Assembly (NCBI GenBank): GCA_013368375.1
Contig: JAACJP010000006.1
Coordinates: 930,001-994,000 of the forward strand
Reading direction: 5' to 3'
Length of the DNA: 64,000 nucleotides
Origin: Tricholomella constricta
Lineage: Eukaryota > Basidiomycota > Agaricomycetes > Agaricales > Lyophyllaceae
This document shows, one piece after another, positions 62,371 through 64,000 of the stretch. Position 1 is the stretch's first letter; each line of letters begins with the position of its first letter. The position numbers were made by a program, and so were the translations under genes. Below the pieces are notes generated by a model. That model was not told where the DNA came from. It saw only the letters and a list, made by a program, of their open reading frames with translations, and did no database searches.

Positions 62371-62925
62371 TCCATGTATGCGCGCTTGCCCAGTACTGTA
62401 GGTTGATAACAGCTGTAAGTTTGGACATCAGCCCATGAGGCGGCGGTCGCTTGAAACGCACCTTTGGGACTTAAGCCACCACTAATGACGAAGGCGTGCG
62501 CGCCGTAACTTGCCAGCGTAAGATCAACCCCCCCCCCCTCCCCTCGAGGCGCCGTCCCGAGGTCCCGCGTTGCTGAGGGCGAATAAGATGATGAAACGGT
62601 GGAGGGATCAGGACTGAGTTGATGTCAAAGGAGGGGGGGTTAGACACTAAGCAACACGGTGGCTCCCTACGAGGTTTGGACTCGCAAGGCGCCGCTAGGC
62701 ATGACCACCGTTTGTCTGTGCTGCAACGTCGTGGTCACGAGTAGGAAGTTGAACTTTGACCTCGCCTTCAGGAATCAGAACCAGACACCACGTGACCGTT
62801 CCACGGTCACACCTTCGTTGATCTGATCAACATTGATACGTTGACCAATGTACTGTCTATACTTCGAGTCTTCGCCTACAGAACCTCTCCTCTTCCTCAA
62901 CGTTAATCTCCACCATGGACGAACG
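62371..62925. other. Unassigned sequence, includes C-rich and G-rich runs
   Basis: No gene is supported. A (C)n run lies at about 62528-62541. The right part resembles a promoter and leader for the chimeric pseudogene. Confidence 0.4.
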
Positions 62926-64000
62926 ATGACCAACTTCATTGTCGTATCCAGCTACCAGCCCCTCGATGTCGACGGCGCAGGCGCGTACGGCGTCGTCTGG
63001 TCAGTACAATCATCCTGACATCCCGTTGATCCTACCTTGACACGCAAAACCAGTCGCGCAGAACTTCTACGGCGTCCCCGAAACCATAAACGCTGTAAAC
63101 TACGTCTTCTGGCTCGCCTACCGATGACTCATCACCCTCCACGACCAATCCTCCTCCTCCTCCGCCCTCGGCCCATGCCTCGACGCCATTATAATCGGTA
63201 CGCCCACCCCATCCCCTGAGTCACATCTTGCTAACCACAGAGCAAAACCAGTCGCGCAGAACTTCTACGGCGTCCCCGAAACCATAAACGCTGCAAACTA
63301 TGTCTTCTGGCTCGCCTACCAAGAACTCTTCACCCTCCATGACCAATCCTCCTCCTCCTCCGCCCTCGGCCCATGACTCGACGCCATCATAATCGGTACG
63401 CCCACCCCATCCCCTGAGTCACACCTTGCTAACCACAGACTTGTACAGGGGAGCTGCTGTCGCTCCACCGCAGACAAGGCCTCGAAATTCCGCGTTGCGA
63501 TTCGCTCTCGTATCCCGCGGAGGAGGAATATGCAAATACGTATCGATGGCGAACAACAGTAAGTTGCCCCTGAAGGCTGGCCCGCCTTCTCACTCTTGTC
63601 GTTTATTCTAACACTACGTTAGGGACAGAGACGGGCAGACTTCCTGCGCATAGGAATCAACCTAACAACGGCGTGCTTCACCAGCACCGTCGACGTGTAA
63701 ATATCTCATACTCATCTCACTTTTCCTCGCCTCCTACTCACGCACGCATAGCGACTATGTCCGGCTCGTAAACCTTAATCGATATATCTTTTCAGATCCG
63801 AGACAACCTCATGAACCTCTAGAATACGAAGGCAAGTGCCCTTTCTCTACGCGCGCAACGACACGAACGCCTGACAAGTAATGTACGAAAAGAAGTATAT
63901 GTACGTGAAGAAGAAAGGCTTTGCGTAACACCTGACGGAGGGTACATTATCCTTCCCCATAGTACACGCCATCCACGCCAATACCACCAACCGCCAGGTT
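62926..64000 (+). pseudogene. Chimeric pseudogene: MAP-kinase-like exon then decayed GGPP synthase exons
   Basis: The first exon (62926-62999) reads SSYQPLDVDGAGAYGVV, resembling the N-lobe glycine loop of a Fus3/Kss1-type MAP kinase, and ends at a GTCAG splice site. What follows is geranylgeranyl diphosphate synthase: [29 protein letters not shown], then ELLSLHRRQGLEIP and SYPAEEEYANT. The end reads SFPIVHAIHANTTNRQV and runs off the window. The first synthase exon plus its intron is present twice (63044-63241 and 63242-63439); copy 1 has a TGA after AYR and copy 2 a TGA after GP. A TAA also lies in KGFA*HLTEG near 63928. The synthase normally condenses isoprenoid units to GGPP; this copy cannot. 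Confidence 0.8.

Overview
This window is from the nuclear genome of a fungus, most likely an agaricomycete (mushroom-type) basidiomycete. Nearly every gene has many short GT-AG introns of about 47 to 70 bases. There is a chromodomain Ty3/Gypsy retrotransposon, a DUF6589/RecQ-type module of the kind seen in mushrooms, divergent H3-H4 histone pairs, a sedolisin protease and DOA10. The organism cannot be named from the sequence alone.

Layout. 1-4115: 3' part of a Ty3/Gypsy element (integrase, chromodomain, 3' LTR) with a spliced gene antisense to it. 4116-10930: a divergent RecQ-like helicase / DUF6589 pair sharing a 96-base gap. The helicase is decayed (frameshift, stop, end cut off by the LTR) and the DUF6589 gene is split by a 1.27-kb terminal-inverted-repeat element. 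11572-13943: secreted sedolisin. 13944-17497: degenerate DNA with a 76-bp tandem duplication and a 5'-truncated LINE. 17498-22825: DOA10/SSM4 ubiquitin ligase. 23115-24410: histone H3-H4 pair. 24781-26029: F-box-like protein. 26443-29109: F-BAR/RhoGAP (RGD1). 30817-33703: nucleoporin NUP85. 35236-37475: RING protein. 37897-39615: argininosuccinate synthase. 40416-41064: small coiled-coil protein. 41513-44450: SIR2-type deacetylase. 45427-46536: one-TM protein. 46763-46844: tRNA-Phe with an intron. 47156-48464: a second H4-H3 pair, inverted relative to the first. 48916-50825: membrane-anchored aspartic protease. 51060-51929: divergent H3 variant, candidate CENP-A. 54226-55396: conserved hypothetical. 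56339-58897: a gene whose introns are almost all phase 2. 59256-60950: PHD-type zinc-finger protein. 61390-62370: two minisatellite-like arrays. 62926-64000: a chimeric pseudogene with a MAP-kinase-like first exon and decayed geranylgeranyl-diphosphate-synthase exons.

The housekeeping core (17-51 kb) groups several chromatin genes: two H3-H4 pairs, an H3 variant and a sirtuin. The two ends are rich in transposons, pseudogenes and tandem repeats. The most system-like candidate is the RecQ/DUF6589 divergent module. The most unusual structural signals are the uniform intron phase at 56-59 kb and the inverted histone-pair duplication. Splice sites and frames were read by eye; I checked that summed exon lengths are multiples of three for the sedolisin, DOA10, H3, H4, F-box, RING, DUF6589, coiled-coil, one-TM and Gypsy-antisense models.
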